Source of the DNA: Alligator mississippiensis
Taxonomy: Eukaryota; Chordata; Crocodylia; Alligatoridae
DNA length: 64,000 bases
Direction: 5' to 3'
NCBI RefSeq assembly: GCF_030867095.1
Contig: NC_081829.1
Coordinates: forward strand, 46,559,036 to 46,623,035
The notes beneath the pieces are model-generated. The model saw only the letters and a list, made by a program, of their open reading frames with translations. It did not search any database and had not been told where the DNA came from. The number at the start of each line of letters is the position of its first letter. Position 1 is the first letter of the stretch. The translations under genes were made by a program, and so were the position numbers. This document shows positions 1-9,849 of this stretch, piece by piece.

Positions 1-350
1 GACACACACTCAAAGTCCTCGTCTTCGGAAGGATTAGGTATTTGAGTGTAAACTAAGGCTGATAGTGTTAGGACTTTCTTTTTGATTGAATCAACAACAC
101 AACATCCTACGCAAACACACAGTAAACAACTGAATAGAGGTATTAACAGGGTTAATAATGGGGCGAGTATGCGCATTGCTAACGAGGAAAAACTCCAACC
201 AAAACTGGAAAAAAGGTCCGCGAGCCAACCACTGCTTACTTTCGCTATGGCATTAGCACCTTTAGCTGCCTTTTTAATTAACTCCAGTTGAGCCGTTAGC
301 GGTATGGTCACATTAGGAATTGAAATACAGCAATACTCATCATAGAATAC
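1..350 (-). pseudogene. Retroviral env fossil, membrane-anchor end of the transmembrane subunit
   Basis: The minus-strand translation gives a Cys-Cys pair near its start, an amphipathic stretch, then a long hydrophobic run rich in Leu and Cys that fits the membrane anchor, and a short charged cytoplasmic tail containing NPSEDED. It lies on the far side of the CR1 insertion from the rest of env. The tail resembles the end of the short membrane ORF at 37485-37751 (shared CVCVG/CICVG run and NPS-acidic end). This is a fossil part and is not given as a gene. Confidence 0.8.
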
Positions 351-351
351 T

Positions 352-872
352 TCATAGAAATCTATGAAAATGCAAAATAAGGCACAAAGTGGAGAACATG
401 ACAGATATTTCAGTTGGGTTTGGAGAAACCGCTTGCTTATCTTTGGAGTCTAGGGCCTGGTATCTAACAAATGATGATGACAGGCTGAGAGCCCTGGGGC
501 TCTTTAGCCTGGAAAAGCACAGGCTCAGGCGTGATCTGATGGCCACCTACAAGTTTATCAGGGGTGACCACCAGTATCTGGGGGAACGTTTGTTCACCAG
601 AGCGCCCCAAGGTATGACGAGGTCGAATGGTCACAAACTACTACAAGATCGTTTCAGGCTGGACATAAGGAAGAATTTCTTTACTGTCTGAGCCCCCAAG
701 GTCTGGAACAGCCTGCCACCAGAGGTTGTTCAAGCACCTTCATTGAACACCTTCAAGATGAAACTGGATGCTTATCTTGCTGGGATCCTATGACCCCAGC
801 TGACTTCCTGCCCTTTGGGCGGGGGGCTGGACTCGATGATCTTCTGAGGTCCCTTCCAGCCCTGATGTCTAT
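352..872 (+). mobile_element. CR1 LINE 3' fragment inserted in env
   Basis: From about 470 to 872 the plus strand encodes the C-terminal end of CR1 ORF2 (DRLRALGLFSLEKHRLR, then GDHQYLGERLFTRAPQG), followed by the CR1 3' tail and the terminal ATGTCTATGAAA motif. The peptide closely matches the C-terminus of the CR1 at 57.0-59.3 kb, so both belong to the same subfamily. An in-frame TGA (TVUAPKVW region) and the short length show it is a dead 5'-truncated copy. The first 120 bases (352-470) are less clearly CR1. Retroviral env sequence resumes on both sides, and a TTTCATAGA-like motif occurs at both junctions. Confidence 0.85.
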
Positions 873-873
873 G

Positions 874-1103
874 AAATCATCAGATAAATTTAGATATTTG
901 CATACTCCTCCATTATGAAGTAACATAGCATCTAGGGCAAGTCGATTTTGCATAGTCATCCTTGAGGTTTCTTGTAACTGCTTATTTAGTAGGAATAGAG
1001 CTTCATTGGTGGCGTTGAAGCCTATTTCTACTTCCTCTGCTAATTTTACAATGGCCTCCCGGGCTCTCATGATTCCTACATACCAGATGAACAATCCTTC
1101 CAT
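874..1103 (-). pseudogene. Retroviral env fossil, ectodomain of the transmembrane subunit
   Basis: The minus-strand reading contains an isoleucine/alanine-rich helical stretch, then LQETSRMTMQNRLALD and GGVCKYLN. This resembles the QNRxALD immunosuppressive-domain region followed by the first cysteine of the disulphide loop found in gamma- and alpha-type retroviral transmembrane subunits. It is a fossil part, separated from its membrane anchor by the CR1 at 352-872. Confidence 0.75.
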
Positions 1104-1136
1104 TACCCATTCAAAACGTTTGCCTACTTGTTGGCT

Positions 1137-2114
1137 CTAGGTCATTCTGGACCAAGTGGTGGCGGAGCGTTTTCCCCTGGCCTCAGTGTGTGTGAACCAG
1201 GGAGTGTGTGGGTTGGAAGTGTTTGTGGCAAGAGGTGGGCAGAGCTCCACACTGGCAATAAAGCAAGCCCCATCAAAGTGAGCAGGTAAAGCAGTATATA
1301 GTACACCATTGTTGCATGCCCACATGAGTCCTTGGGGTGCATTGGTCGGCAGCCCCTTTCTACGACACCAAGGGGCCTGGATTCTAGGTGTGCAGTAGGG
1401 GTGTGTTAGGTTGCGGCTTTCTAAATGCCGCACTTCCGCTTGTCTCAATGGGAAGAAAGCACTTAGCAGCTGATGTTTCCCGTCGAAAATAGTGAGATTT
1501 ACCCCTTTGCTTACATTCCACCCTCCCTCTGGCATGGGAGTGCTATTAAGGAAAAGGAACCATGAAGGCTGGAGACTATGGGCTTGCCATGGTAGGAATT
1601 GTACTTGATCTTCATCGGTACTCCACTTCCAAGCCCCCCAGGGGATACGATGACAATCAATTGGCTCTAGTTTGTTACTCCCTAGTCCCCCGCTCCTACA
1701 GTTTAGGCTAGAGATGTTCTTCTTTGTTATTTGACCTGATGGCCAGTAGTACGTCGTCATTTTACCCCTGCTTATGTGTGTATAGTTGGGAAAAGAAACT
1801 ATTTGGCAACCTGGGCAAGGTATGGGGCCATTGACTCTACAAATAGAGGTTCCACACAATGGTCCTCGTACCTCAGAAAACCATTTTGCAATATCAAGGG
1901 GATTAACATATGCCTCTAGAACATTGTCCTTGATTGCTGCGGGCTTCGGGATGCAAGCGGTTACCCCCTCTGGATGTGGACCGGTGGCATTCGCCCAGAT
2001 TTCGATCATCCGGAGCACGGAGTTCCAATGTAGTGGGTCCTCCTCAGTGCTCGCCTCTGGTGTTGCTTGAGTTAGGAGCAGGAACAGGTGGATGGTGGTG
2101 AAAGTTGTCACCAT
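1137..2114 (-). pseudogene. Retroviral env fossil, surface subunit
   Basis: A 325-residue minus-strand reading starts with a hydrophobic leader (TTIHLFLLL) typical of an Env signal peptide. It carries many cysteines, several N-glycosylation sequons (NYTH, NISS, NVSK, NLTI, NLTH, NTSN), and ends near a basic RGKR motif that would fit a furin-type surface/transmembrane cleavage site. It sits directly upstream of the transmembrane part. I cannot name the receptor class or a close relative. It is a fossil. Confidence 0.8.
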
Positions 2115-2278
2115 TCTTGCTCTATTGGCAACCCCAGGTAGGCTGCTAGACGACAGGCTGGGGATGACTTGCCCGTTAAAATAAAGGGTATCTGGAACAA
2201 AAAAAGTATCACCTAATTAGTATAACTGTATATGTATATACAATGTTGCGCCCAATCATTAATTGGGAAACCCTCCCC

Positions 2279-3137
2279 CTAACTCCTTCGGTTCAACCAA
2301 TTATGGTGGGCCAGGAGGGTACGTGGTGTTGTGGCTGCTGTTAGGGAAATAAAGTAAGCATTAGGATAACTCTCTATTTTTTCAACTGTTCCAGGAAGAG
2401 GCGTCGGTCGCGTTGTTATGGCCGTGGGTACTGCTAGCCATACTCTTTCTTTTTTGTTGTAGCAAGGTTTCCAAGTAGGTGGTGTAACCACTGGTCTTTC
2501 CTTCCATAAATCTTTAACTTTGTTTAGTGAGATTAGGACTTCATCATTGAATTTGATCCAATTTTTATAACTACCATTGCCCCGTAGGCGTAGACTCTCC
2601 TTATAGAGGCCGATATGCCTCTCAACTACCCCGTTGGATTGGGGATGGTATCGTAAATGGTGATGCCAATTGATATTATATTCGGCCGCAAATTGTTCAA
2701 TAATTTTAGAGGTGAAAGGCGGCCCTCCATCTGAATGTATTTCAGCTGGCACTTGCCAATGAGCGAATGCATTTATCAAACTTTCTTGGACCTTCACTGC
2801 AGTTGTTTTTTCTGGTTGGAAGGACAAGGAGCTGTCTTGTTCCTAGGTCTACTATAGCTAAGCCTTTGTTAGGCACTTTCGCCTCTGGTAGGGGGCCCAA
2901 TATATCAACCTGCCAGGTTTTTCCCAGTGAGAAGTACTCGGTGTTGAAAGCTCCATGTTTGTGTCTATGCTGTCTTGGTTTTTCTTTAGCGCAGGTGGGG
3001 CATGTCTGAACTATTTTTTGCCAACGTTTTATATTAGGCCCCTTCTCCGCATCTAACTGCCATCGGATTCGGGCTCTGGCAGCACTGGGATGCCCCCAGA
3101 ATTCATGAAGCCACTTTAAGAATAATTGGTCATCCAC
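2279..3137 (-). pseudogene. Retroviral integrase fossil
   Basis: The minus strand shows an N-terminal HHCC zinc-binding pattern (WLHEFWGH then CPTC). Next come the core-domain aspartates in VDILGP and HSDGGPPF and the glutamate in NGVVERH, forming the D,D-E triad of retroviral integrases, followed by a C-terminal region typical of DNA binding. It lies between RNase H and env as expected for pol. It is a broken fossil. Confidence 0.88.
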
Positions 3138-3263
3138 TGTACCTTGACTATTCTTATTACTTATTTGGATTGATTGGACCGCTTCTGTACATCTTGATAA
3201 TACTCCTTGTGCAAGAGCTTGATCAATGACCTGATGTGCTGGGTCTGTGTCTCCCCGATGCGA

Positions 3264-4166
3264 TCAGGTATGTTTTATCAGTGGTAATGTCTCGAGCTGT
3301 AGCAGGGTTTCTCTGATGTCCTCCCAGATTTGTGGATGCTCTGTAGCCCTAGTGGTTTTAGTCATGATTCTATAGATGTATTTGGAATCCATTGCAATTA
3401 CAGGGACTGGCAAGGTGTTATCATGACAGCCTCGAATATGCTCGAGGGCTAGGTGAAATCCCCTCAACTCCGACGCCTGAACTGATTCACCGTTATGTCC
3501 GTTATAGATTTTAGTGAGTTGGCAGGGCTTACAATAAAATCCGTAAGCCCCATTTTCTCTTGAGGTTCCATCTGATGCCACCCAACCTGGTTCCGTTGTC
3601 CCGTATAACTTAGGCATGAGGGACTCTTCGTCTTCACTCAGGGGTAAATCTCCCTCTAAAACTTTCCACCCTGACCAGTAGTATTGAAATCTCAGTATTA
3701 CTGCGCACCATGTCTTCACGGTCCCCTGATGCTCTGGGTGGATCTTGCCAGGGTCTAACGATGTTAATAGTGACCCTCCCGGTGCAATCAGAGTTCCCGT
3801 ATATGGAGCTAAGTGTTCTGCCAATTGGGTAGCCAACATGGTCTTTGCTAGGCACCCATATCTATGCTGATGCTCTTGCAGGGTACGGTGGCCCATGTAC
3901 ACTGGGTGTTCTGTCTCATTGTTTCTAGCAGTGGCCCAAATGTGTTCTTCTGTGAACCCTACATAGACGTTTAGAGGAGTGTTTTCTGACGGCACCGTCA
4001 GGCGAGTGTTAGTCACTTCAGTTAGTACTGATTTTAGAGCCCTCCAGTCATAATTTGCCCATGGCTTTCGATTCCTAGGCTTTTTTCGGAGCTGTTGTTG
4101 AATACGCTGTACCACTTTAAGATGTGGTGGTGCTACATAATTTCGGATCCAATTTAGGTGTCCCAA
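3264..4166 (-). pseudogene. Retroviral RT connection and RNase H fossil
   Basis: This minus-strand segment continues the polymerase past the fingers/palm. The RNase H part is recognised by an aspartate in WVASDGTS, a glutamate in ASELRGFH and an aspartate in AMDSKYIY, in the order and spacing of retroviral RNase H. The first third corresponds to the thumb/connection region and includes a WAxARN-like stretch. It is a fossil part of the pol region. Confidence 0.82.
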
Positions 4167-4196
4167 CAGGGCTTGAAAATCAGCTTGGGTTTTTGG

Positions 4197-5077
4197 TCAT
4201 TTTGCAGATGTAGGCATAATGTTTTGTGTAGTACCCGAATGGAACTGACCTTCAAAATGAGTTCCCAGGAACATGAAGCTGTTAGCTGGTTCATTCATGG
4301 ACTTCTCATCGTTTATCTTCCAACCTTCTCTCCGCAGATGGGCCCTTAGGTTCGTGGCTGCTTGGTGTACGACTTCTGGGTGACGTCCCATTATTGCTAC
4401 ATCGTCTACATAGGTCCAGATGTTAATTTCTTGTGTGCCTGCATAGATGTTTCTGAAAGATTGGATGCTATTATACATCATAGCAGTTGCAAGAGCTGGG
4501 GAGTTTTGGTATCCTTGTGGGCATACATTCCATCCGTATATCTTGCCACTGACACACATATTTAATATTCCTTGGTTGTCTATTATTGGGACTGAATAAA
4601 ACATATCCTTTAAATCTAACGTTACTGCCCACCATTCACCCCCCGCCTGGGCCTTTGTAATGGCTTGTATGATTTCTGTGATCGTATGATTTGCAGGCAT
4701 TTGCAGTAAGGCGCATCGGCGGTTGGCCTGCCGGTAATCAACCACTAGCCGGGCCTCTGATGGCCTCCCCGGCTTTGGTATGCCCCACCCGGGTGAAAGG
4801 TAAATGGAAGATTTCACCTCTGTTATACAGCCATGATGCTGAAGGCTTTGTAGCAGTTTGATGCCCGTAGATGCTCTTTTGTTGCTATCGGCTTGTATCG
4901 CCACGACGTTGGGTTCTCGACGATTGGTCGGTGTCTCTCCGTCTCCAGGATTTCTAATGGTAGGGCTGAGATAAGATGTTGTTGTAGTCGCAAAGATTTA
5001 ATTCTGGGGACCCCTAAGATATTTATGCCCCCTAGGGTCCCGGATAGAGTCTTGCCATTGACTTTAAACCTTATCAC
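4197..5077 (-). pseudogene. Retroviral reverse transcriptase fossil
   Basis: The minus strand carries fingers and palm motifs: WGIPKPGRPS-ARLVVDYRQAN, then LDLKDMFYSVP (first catalytic aspartate), CPQGYQNSPALA, and YVDDVAIMG, the YxDD active-site box. The motifs and order are those of retroviral RT, and the YVDD form is shared with several ortho- and spumaretroviral groups. It is a fossil. Confidence 0.9.
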
Positions 5078-5115
5078 AGGGGTACTGGCAACCGCATGGA
5101 ACCCCTGTACAAATA

Positions 5116-5331
5116 TTATACTTGACTTTTTTTATGATAGACTTCGGGTTTAATAACATTAACTTGTGCGCCGGTGTCTAGTAAAAAGCGCACAGACATT
5201 TCCTCTTGACTACTTAATTTCTGTATAGTTAAGGTTATATAGGGGCGCTTGTCGCTACTAAAGCGGCCGCCAGTGCCTGCCTCAACGGCCGCTACTCGTT
5301 TTTTTGTTGGGCCCTCTTGTCTGGGTCCCAT
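5116..5331 (-). pseudogene. Retroviral aspartic protease fossil
   Basis: The minus-strand reading has RFLLDTGAQVNVIKP, in which DTGA is the catalytic triplet context of retroviral aspartic proteases. It lies between gag and RT and slightly overlaps the gag end. Families of this type often read from gag into pro-pol by frameshift or stop read-through. It is a fossil. Confidence 0.82.
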
Positions 5332-6620
5332 TTTTTGTATTTGAATCCCATGCGGGTAGCTAGTTCCTTTTGGCCCTGATCTCCTATACTTCGTAGTTGT
5401 ATCGGAGTGAGGCCACTATTTTTAAGAAGGAACGCAAATCTAGACTTTTCGTCCGGGGTTCTCTCCTTCCACTGAATGTTGGGAGACATCTTTAGAGATG
5501 ACCTAGGGGATTGGTGTTTCTTTCCCTGCCCCTCTGCTACTTGCATGATTGGACTAGCCATGGCTGCTTCCACTTTGCTGGTCCTTGTAAGGTCTGGTAA
5601 TTCAGTAAGGATGTTCCCTATGGGGCTCCCTATCAGAGTGTGTAACGTTACCTTTAGCAGGGGGGGTTGGTCTCCCCCATATAGTTCTGCGCAGGCTTTT
5701 ACCGCATCCGCCTCCACTGGAGCTCTGCCTGGTTCCCTGCAGCAACGGTGCGGCCAGTACTCTCGTCACTGTTGCTCATCTAGCATCACTGGCCGTACCT
5801 CTGTGTTCCATATCAGGTAACTCATGCCAGCTATGGAATAAAGCAACTGTAACGGCATCGGGTGAGATGGTGGGTTTGCATGCCACTTGTGAATTTGTGC
5901 TAAAAGGGTCGGGACTACTACTGCACTTATTGGTATCGGCCATACCCAGTTGTTAGCAATTTGGGTTTGGTCCGTGCATGTTCCCCCACTCCAGACAGGA
6001 TGTCTCATCAGGGTACTGGCCTCCTCCATGTCGAGTAATTTGCCTCCATGATTTAGTACGAGGCGCCCCACCCACATTACTGGGGTCTCCTCTGGGCTGA
6101 TTTTTGTCTCCCTGATTAAATCTTGCATCTCCCCCCTTGTCCGGGTCCGGTAGACTGCAACTGTCCGGGTTACCTCACCCTCCACTGTTGTTTTGACTGT
6201 GGCGATTGGATTTACTTGGAAGGTGGGGGCACTCGCAGTGTTGGCCTTCTGGGGAACACTGGTGTATACTGAGGGGATTTTGTATGGTGGCGGTGAGGGA
6301 GGTGGCGCTAGAGGGTCGGTGATTGATCCCTTTGTTAACACTGTAGGGGGCGCCGAAGCATTATTCCCTACATTTCCTGGTGAGGCGGTAGGGGGTGCTA
6401 GAGGGCCGGTGTTCTCCTCCCCTCCTGGGGTGATGTCACTTATCCCTCCCATCTGGTGAGCTGCTCCTTCCTCACCCGCCTTATTTTTCTCCTCAGGGTT
6501 GCCGCCATTTTGGGACTCTAACCTTGCCAGTTTTGCATTCTTGTCGGCGACATCTTGGGCCAAGGCCTCGATGTCACCAGCCTGGTTTTTTAACGTCCAC
6601 GAGTAGCTATTGGTAGACAT
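5292..6620 (-). pseudogene. Retroviral Gag fossil without zinc knuckle
   Basis: The N-terminal part has a short coiled-coil stretch and a long Pro/Ala/Glu-rich spacer with PPPSPPPY, which resembles a PPxY-type late-domain motif. A capsid-like alpha-helical part follows (SPEETPVMWVGRLV, then WPIPISAV and LLYSIAGMSYLIWN), and the C-terminal part (TPDEKSRFAFLLKNSGL, then GDQGQKELATRMGF) ends in a basic tail. I see no CCHC box. The same capsid and C-terminal motifs recur in the plus-strand element at 36543-37334 (WPIPLPALVAGL, GVSYCAWN, FGFLLQRSGL), so the two elements share a Gag lineage. It is a broken fossil. Confidence 0.82.
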
Positions 6621-6977
6621 GAGTGCACAGTTGTATCAATTCAGAAGTAGGTTTTATACTGTTAAAACCCTTTACTATTTGTCTCATATAGTAAAAGAGG
6701 ATAAAGGCAGAGAGAAAATCAAAGCAAATTATAAGATCTGGCTTTGTTCTGAACTAACACAAATCAAACTATTCCAGTTGCTGATTCACAGATAAATCAT
6801 AAATCCCATAAGATATATGAATGATTTTTTGTTATTACCTAGAAAATGATGCCAAACTTCTGTTTCTGTCTGAATTTTTTCTAAGTGCTATTACATGGTA
6901 TTCTCATATAATAACATCATCTAGCTCTTATATTGCACTTTTCATCCAGAGATGACAATGCTCTTTAAAAAGATCAT
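6621..6977. other. AT-rich interval, no gene seen
   Basis: This is AT-rich sequence between the gag end of the retroviral fossil and the 3' end of an old CR1. I see no LTR, primer-binding site or conserved reading frame here. Confidence 0.6.
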
Positions 6978-7147
6978 GATCATAGGTTCCATAAGAAAGC
7001 AGGGCTGGAAGGACCTCAAAAGGTCATCTAGTCCAGCCCACGGCTGAAGACAGGATTGTCCCTGACTAGACCATCCAGCCTGCCTAACCTGCTCTTGAAA
7101 ATTTCCAAGGATAGAGATTCCACAATTTCTTTAGATCGTGTATTCCA

Positions 7148-8405
7148 GTTGTAACAGCTGATGCTGTATTTGCAGTAGGGCTCAGGATCCCTGCAAAGGC
7201 AGAGCGGGAAAGTTTGCAGAAAGTTGTTGATTGCAAGAGCATATTCATGTTTTTGATTGGCTCCTGAGGCAGGAGAGGGAAGGGAACTCAGCCAGACTCA
7301 GAAAATGGAAGGGACCTGGGACCACAGAGCTTGGGGAGGAACCACCCTGCAGACTGCCTGAGAAGTGAATCTGCCCTTACTGATAGGGAGCAGACAAGCT
7401 GGTATCCTTTTTCCCTCTGTGAGGCAGGGGCACCCATGTAGAGGAAAAAGGGTGGTAAATAGAGTTGCCTAGGAGGGCAGGGTATTGATCTGGAAAAGCT
7501 CAGGGGAGAGTTAACTGAGAACCAGCCTGGGGCCAGGTGGGTGATAAACTCAGGGTTGTTTCAGTTTCCAGCCCTGTCTGGGAATTGGAGAAAGGTGCTT
7601 TTGGGGAGGGGGGACAGTGTGTGTTTCTTTGCAGATACCACAGACAGCTGGAGCAGAGGCTCCAGCAGAGAGCAAGACTTTCTGAAACAGCAGTACCAGC
7701 CATGGTTATTGTGTTGCCAGTGTGAAGGATTGCTGATGTTTGTATTAACCCTGTGTGCTCCTGCTGAAATTCACTGGAGTTGCCAGGTTTAAGATGGAGA
7801 GTTGTACTGAGGGTGTCTTTGATTCTATTTGTACAGTGTTGTAATTCATTCATACTTGCCTTTGATAATTTGATTATTGATATCCTGTTCCACTATTAAC
7901 CTCATTCATATGTTGACTGTTTTGTCAATAATAAACTGTGTAAATAGTTAGACTTTATGTACTCCAGTGTGTGGGGAAACCACAAGAAAACACTCCATGG
8001 AGAGGTGGCTCTAGACTTAGGGACTGGGAGGTTGACTGAGGCTATTTGACACCTCAGGACCCTGAATCCAGACGAAGCCATGGGTAGCACCGTGGCTAGG
8101 GTTACATTTTGAGGGGCTCATCCGGGATTCCCTCTGCCTCACAGAGGGAAAAAGGATACCAGGTTGCCTACTAAGAGCAGGTTCACTTTTCAGGCATGCT
8201 GCAAGGTGGTTCCTCCACGAGCTCTTTGATTCCAGGTCCCTTCTCTTCTCTCAGCCTGACTGCACTCTCCCCTCCCCTGCTTCAGGAGCCAATCAAAAAC
8301 ATGCATATACTCTTGCAAGCAACAACTTTCTGCAAACTTTCCCTCTCTGCCTTTGCAGGGTTCCTGAGCCCTGCTGCAAAGTCAGCACCAGCTGTTACAA
8401 AATGA
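7148..8405. mobile_element. Palindromic LTR-derived insertion with ~275-bp inverted arms
   Basis: Bases about 7152-7437 are a close reverse complement of about 8127-8401, starting GTAACAGCTG and running to the CTCTGTGAGGCAG / CTGCCTCACAGAG block. The sequence between has features of a retroviral LTR: an AATAAA signal near 7930, an end in GTTACA near 8106, then a proline-tRNA-type primer-binding site. The right arm therefore looks like the leader just downstream of an LTR, and the left arm like an inverted copy of that same leader. The whole unit sits inside the old CR1. It is a non-coding fossil. An alternative is a terminal-inverted-repeat transposon that picked up an LTR. Confidence 0.72.
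8108..8127 (+). promoter_or_regulatory. Primer-binding-site-like sequence (tRNA-Pro type)
   Basis: GAGGGGCTCATCCGGGAT closely resembles the GGGGGCTCGTCCGGGAT core used by proline-tRNA-primed retroviruses (two differences by eye). It lies two to three bases after an LTR-like GTTACA end. This is the main reason for calling the neighbouring DNA an LTR. Confidence 0.65.
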
Positions 8406-8729
8406 TGACCGTGCGTAGTCAGAACATTCCTTTTAATCAACCTAAATTTTCCTTGCTGCAGCTTGAGGCTGTTACTCCTAGTCCTGTCCTTTATGATCAC
8501 AGGAAAAGCCCAAAGCCCATTTCCATCCTCTCTATAATCACCCTTTACTTTGTGAAGACAGAGAGGGGATTTGATAACAATCTTCTCTTCTCCAGCCTAA
8601 ATAAGCTCAGCCTTTCCTCATAATTCTTGCCTCCCAGGTCCCTAATAATTTGTGTTGCTGTGCCAGACTCTTTCTAAAGTGTCCATGTCCTTTTTAAAGT
8701 ATGGGGCCCAAAACTGGACACAAAACTTG

Positions 8730-9291
8730 TGGTGGGAGAAAACTCCCTGGAGTTTGTTGTCTAGCTGCATAGAAACCAGGCAACGCGGGTAAAAGCGGGG
8801 GAAAGCAAAGACTACAGGGTTAACAAAAGCAATACTTGGGTGGTGCTTTACAAATCTTCATAACAGCATATTTCTATTAAGCTGAACTAGCACTTTCTAA
8901 AAGCTAAAAGTTAAGTAACAGTAACATTATGATAAGTTAGCAAAAACTTACACAGTAGTAGATACTTAAGGACATGATCACTGTACTTAGAACAATGGCT
9001 TTTTTGTCTTATCTTGTTCCTTGCTGTATCTGGTTTACAGCACATAGACACAGATTCACTTGCTGCATTTTACTCAGAAAATGGTTAACACAGTTAAAAT
9101 GATTACTTAACATAAGCAAAGGCTTAGCTATCATTCTGCCTTGTGGTCAGCGGCATTGCTAGGCCACAGGTCATGCCTTGTATTCAGCTGCAAAGCTAAT
9201 ACTTCTTAATAATCCAAATTATTGTTAACCTAACAGTATGCTATCAGAAAACTATTTTATTTCAGGGTAATAACAAACATGCCCACCACAA
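8730..9291. mobile_element. ~560-bp insertion in old CR1, solo-LTR-like
   Basis: The CR1 phrase ACACAAAACT-CCAGGT is split here. The insert begins TGTGGTGGG and ends CCCACCACA, a short perfect inverted repeat with TG...CA ends, and AAACT appears on both sides as a likely 5-bp target duplication. The interior is AT-rich with no open frame. The structure fits a solo LTR, but the family is not recognised and a small DNA transposon is possible. Confidence 0.55.
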
Positions 9292-9638
9292 ACTCCAGGT
9301 TAGGCATCACCAGTACTGAACAGAGTGGGAGACTTACTTCCTTTGATTTGCAAGTGACTCCTGTTAATATAATCCAAGATGCTTTTGGCTTTTTTTGCAA
9401 CAACAGTACACTGGGCTTTTATTTAGCATACGGTCTGCTGTAACCCCAGGTGCTTCTCTGCAGTACTTTATCCCAGCCAGTCATTCAAAGGAGAGCTCTG
9501 AAGTATTTGCAGTAGCAGTGCTGGAGTTTCCTTCAATGGCAGGCCTAATATCCAGCTAGTTGGTGGTATTTGCAGGCAGTGAGTTTGGTAAGGCATTCCA
9601 GGGAAGCTTAGTGAGTGTAGTGATGTCGGAATTGTCCC

Positions 9639-9836
9639 ATGAGTACAGTAGAACATATTAAGCTTTATCAAGTTTGTCTGGATAAAAATGCTATACAAAT
9701 TCAAGAGGCTCGTATGGAGGAATTCAGATCTTCCTTCAAGTCTGTGCCTGCTAGCTCTAGTCGAGTTAATATCAATGAGATCTTTGGCATTGATTTCAAT
9801 AAAAGAAGTACTGAGACCTTTATTTGTGAATAAGAT
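9639..9836 (+). other. Unrecognised 65-codon open stretch, possible exon or retrocopy piece
   Basis: A 64-residue frame ends in TAA at 9834-9836 and has a composition like a real protein end (KLYQVCLDKNAIQIQEARM, then INEIFGIDF). I do not recognise the family. The frame is closed upstream by a TGA at 9621-9623. A CAG at about 9645-9648 could be a splice acceptor, but the pyrimidine tract before it is weak. It may be a last exon, a decayed retrocopy or chance. Nothing nearby supports a longer gene. Confidence 0.25.
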
Positions 9837-9849
9837 ATATCCTTCTTGA

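Larger units (their letters stand above)
1..6620 (-). mobile_element. Endogenous retrovirus fossil, minus strand, running off the left edge
   Basis: Reading leftwards from about 6620, the order is gag, protease, reverse transcriptase, RNase H, integrase, env surface and env transmembrane parts, which is simple retroviral order. The env end leaves the window at base 1, so the 3' LTR is not visible, and I do not recognise a 5' LTR beyond 6620. The copy is broken, with several breaks spread over gag, pol and env, and a CR1 LINE sits inside env. Gag shows no CCHC zinc knuckle, and the polymerase motifs do not let me place it in a named genus. Its Gag is visibly related to that of the LTR element at 34.8-38.6 kb. 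It is old by the look of its decay. Confidence 0.9.
6978..9500 (-). mobile_element. Old CR1 LINE 3' region, split by two insertions
   Basis: The left edge has the reverse complement of the CR1 3' end (GCAGGGCTGGAAGGACCTCA, then TCATCTAGTCCAGCCC). Further CR1 blocks follow at 8405-8730 (GGGCCCAAAACTGGACAC) and 9290-9500 (GTACACTGGGC, then CCAGTCATTC). The three blocks read as one minus-strand CR1 once the insertions at about 7148-8405 and 8730-9290 are set aside. It is much more diverged than the other CR1 copies here, with no long open frame, so it is one of the oldest elements in the window. Confidence 0.85.
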
